This document shows positions 6,117 to 6,862 of a stretch of DNA of 6,862 nucleotides, piece after piece (the stretch's first letter is position 1; each line of letters begins with the position of its first letter). Under the pieces are notes generated by a model. It was not told the origin of the DNA. It made no database searches and worked only from the letters and a program-made list of their open reading frames with translations. Source of the DNA: Desulfobacteraceae bacterium (GTDB taxonomy: Bacteria > Desulfobacterota > DSM-4660 > Desulfatiglandales > HGW-15); NCBI GenBank assembly GCA_003819975.1, contig RPPU01000245.1, positions 1-6,862 on the forward strand, in the 5' to 3' direction. Both the position numbers and the translations under genes were made by a program.

Positions 6117-6862
6117 TTTCAAAATCGATGGGATAATGAACTTTTCAATTAAAATATTTTCGTTACTATTGCTTCCAATTCCTCCTGTAGTCATTACCCC
6201 CACCATATCCAGCTCGGGAGAAACAAGAATAATCTGTCCACCATAACCCCAAGCAAAATAAACAGGATATCTTTGTATTTTTTTCTCCCACCACAAATAG
6301 CCATAATCCAGATATTCCGAGCCATCGAGAATATCGGTTTTAAGTTGTTTTTGAATCGACTCCCTGATAAAAGCCGAGGGAATTATTTGGGTTCCATCCC
6401 AAACCCCATTATTAAGATATAAATATCCGAACTTGGCCATATCACGCGGCTTTAATGAAATTCCCAAACCGGCAGGATAATAGGGTTCTTTGTCAAAAGG
6501 AGGATAAGTATAAAAGTCCCAGGTAAATTCAGAAATTCCAATGGGACTGAAGAGATGCGCTTTTGCAAAATCGAACAAGCTCATGTGGGTTGTTTTAACC
6601 AAGATAAGCGACAAAAAGTCCGCAGCATCAACGTCATAGAAAAAAATCTCGCCCGGTTCATGAATCGGCTTTTGTTTGATTCTTTCTTGGATGCTTTTCC
6701 CAAAAAGATCATGCTTCTGAAATCCGGAGCTCATGGTTAATAAATGCTTTAAAGTTATTTTACGAACTCGGGGATCGATATCCGGCGTCATATACTCAGG
6801 GAAAAAGTCCACTAATTTTTGATCTAAATTTTTTAGATACCCTTCTTTTAGAGCAATTCCCA
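6114..6862 (-). CDS. Serine hydrolase, beta-lactamase class C-like fold (5' end beyond the right window edge)
   Basis: The frame is open to the window edge, giving 248 residues of the C-terminal part. An internal GTG at 6810-6812 is not a credible start, because the upstream residues (GIALKEGYLKNLDQKL) align with GMAIEQGVIQNVDQKI just after SxxK in the hydrolase at 1-701. By that alignment the catalytic Ser lies roughly 30 nt outside. Visible marks are LLTMSSG (about residues 42-48 of the visible part), FFYDVDAADF where the YxN motif should be (Val replaces Asn), GLGISLKPRDMAKFGYLYLNNG, the YLWWEKK block, and WGYGGQ followed by SPELDMVGVMTTG as the third (KTG/HxG-like) motif. This set is typical of COG1680-type hydrolases such as esterases, D-amino peptidases and 6-aminohexanoate-dimer hydrolase. 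It ends with TAG 17 nt before the amide hydrolase, so the two are almost certainly one operon. The substrate is unknown. Confidence 0.9.
   Translation of the reverse strand, partial: GIALKEGYLKNLDQKLVDFFPEYMTPDIDPRVRKITLKHLLTMSSGFQKHDLFGKSIQERIKQKPIHEPGEIFFYDVDAADFLSLILVKTTHMSLFDFAKAHLFSPIGISEFTWDFYTYPPFDKEPYYPAGLGISLKPRDMAKFGYLYLNNGVWDGTQIIPSAFIRESIQKQLKTDILDGSEYLDYGYLWWEKKIQRYPVYFAWGYGGQIILVSPELDMVGVMTTGGIGSNSNENILIEKFIIPSILK

Noticed and set aside
6810..6812. GTG as the start of the right-hand serine hydrolase
   Set aside because: The frame continues to the window edge, and the upstream residues align with the domain core of the paralogue at 1-701, so the gene begins outside.

Overview
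The window comes from a bacterium: strong Shine-Dalgarno sites, dense same-strand genes, export signals and a lipoprotein signal. Nothing in it fixes the species. Every gene with a recognisable product lies on the minus strand, so transcription runs from right to left. All five products belong to amide, ester or peptide hydrolase families, and at least four carry N-terminal export signals; the fifth has its N-terminus outside the window.

In order of transcription the layout is as follows. (1) 6862-6114 is a beta-lactamase-fold (class C-like) serine hydrolase whose N-terminus lies beyond the right edge. (2) 6096-4756 is an N-terminal-cysteine (Ntn) linear amide hydrolase with a C-terminal block of four predicted membrane helices. 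It starts with TTG only 17 nt after gene 1. (3) 4755-4179 is 577 bp without a credible gene and holds two competing stem-loops. (4) 4178-1791 is a 795-residue exported CocE/NonD-type serine hydrolase (Peptidase_S15 plus PepX_C) with an unassigned N-terminal domain. (5) 1727-876 is a second, soluble Ntn amide hydrolase, a paralogue of gene 2, placed 63 nt after gene 4. (6) 701-1 is a second beta-lactamase-fold serine hydrolase, a lipoprotein cut off by the left edge.

The arrangement is nearly symmetrical: serine hydrolase, Ntn hydrolase, CocE hydrolase, Ntn hydrolase, serine hydrolase. Genes 1 and 2 almost certainly share a transcript, and genes 4 and 5 probably do. All products whose N-terminus is visible are predicted to act outside the cytoplasm. 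The three folds include the well-known penicillin-binding/beta-lactamase, penicillin V acylase/bile salt hydrolase and cocaine esterase/alpha-amino acid ester hydrolase families. A shared role in breaking down or remodelling small amides, esters or peptides outside the cell is reasonable, but this is inference and the sequence does not show a substrate. The most unusual points are the membrane-anchored Ntn hydrolase, the leader and signal-peptide block shared at about 84% between two otherwise divergent paralogues, and the unassigned N-terminal domain of the CocE-like enzyme.
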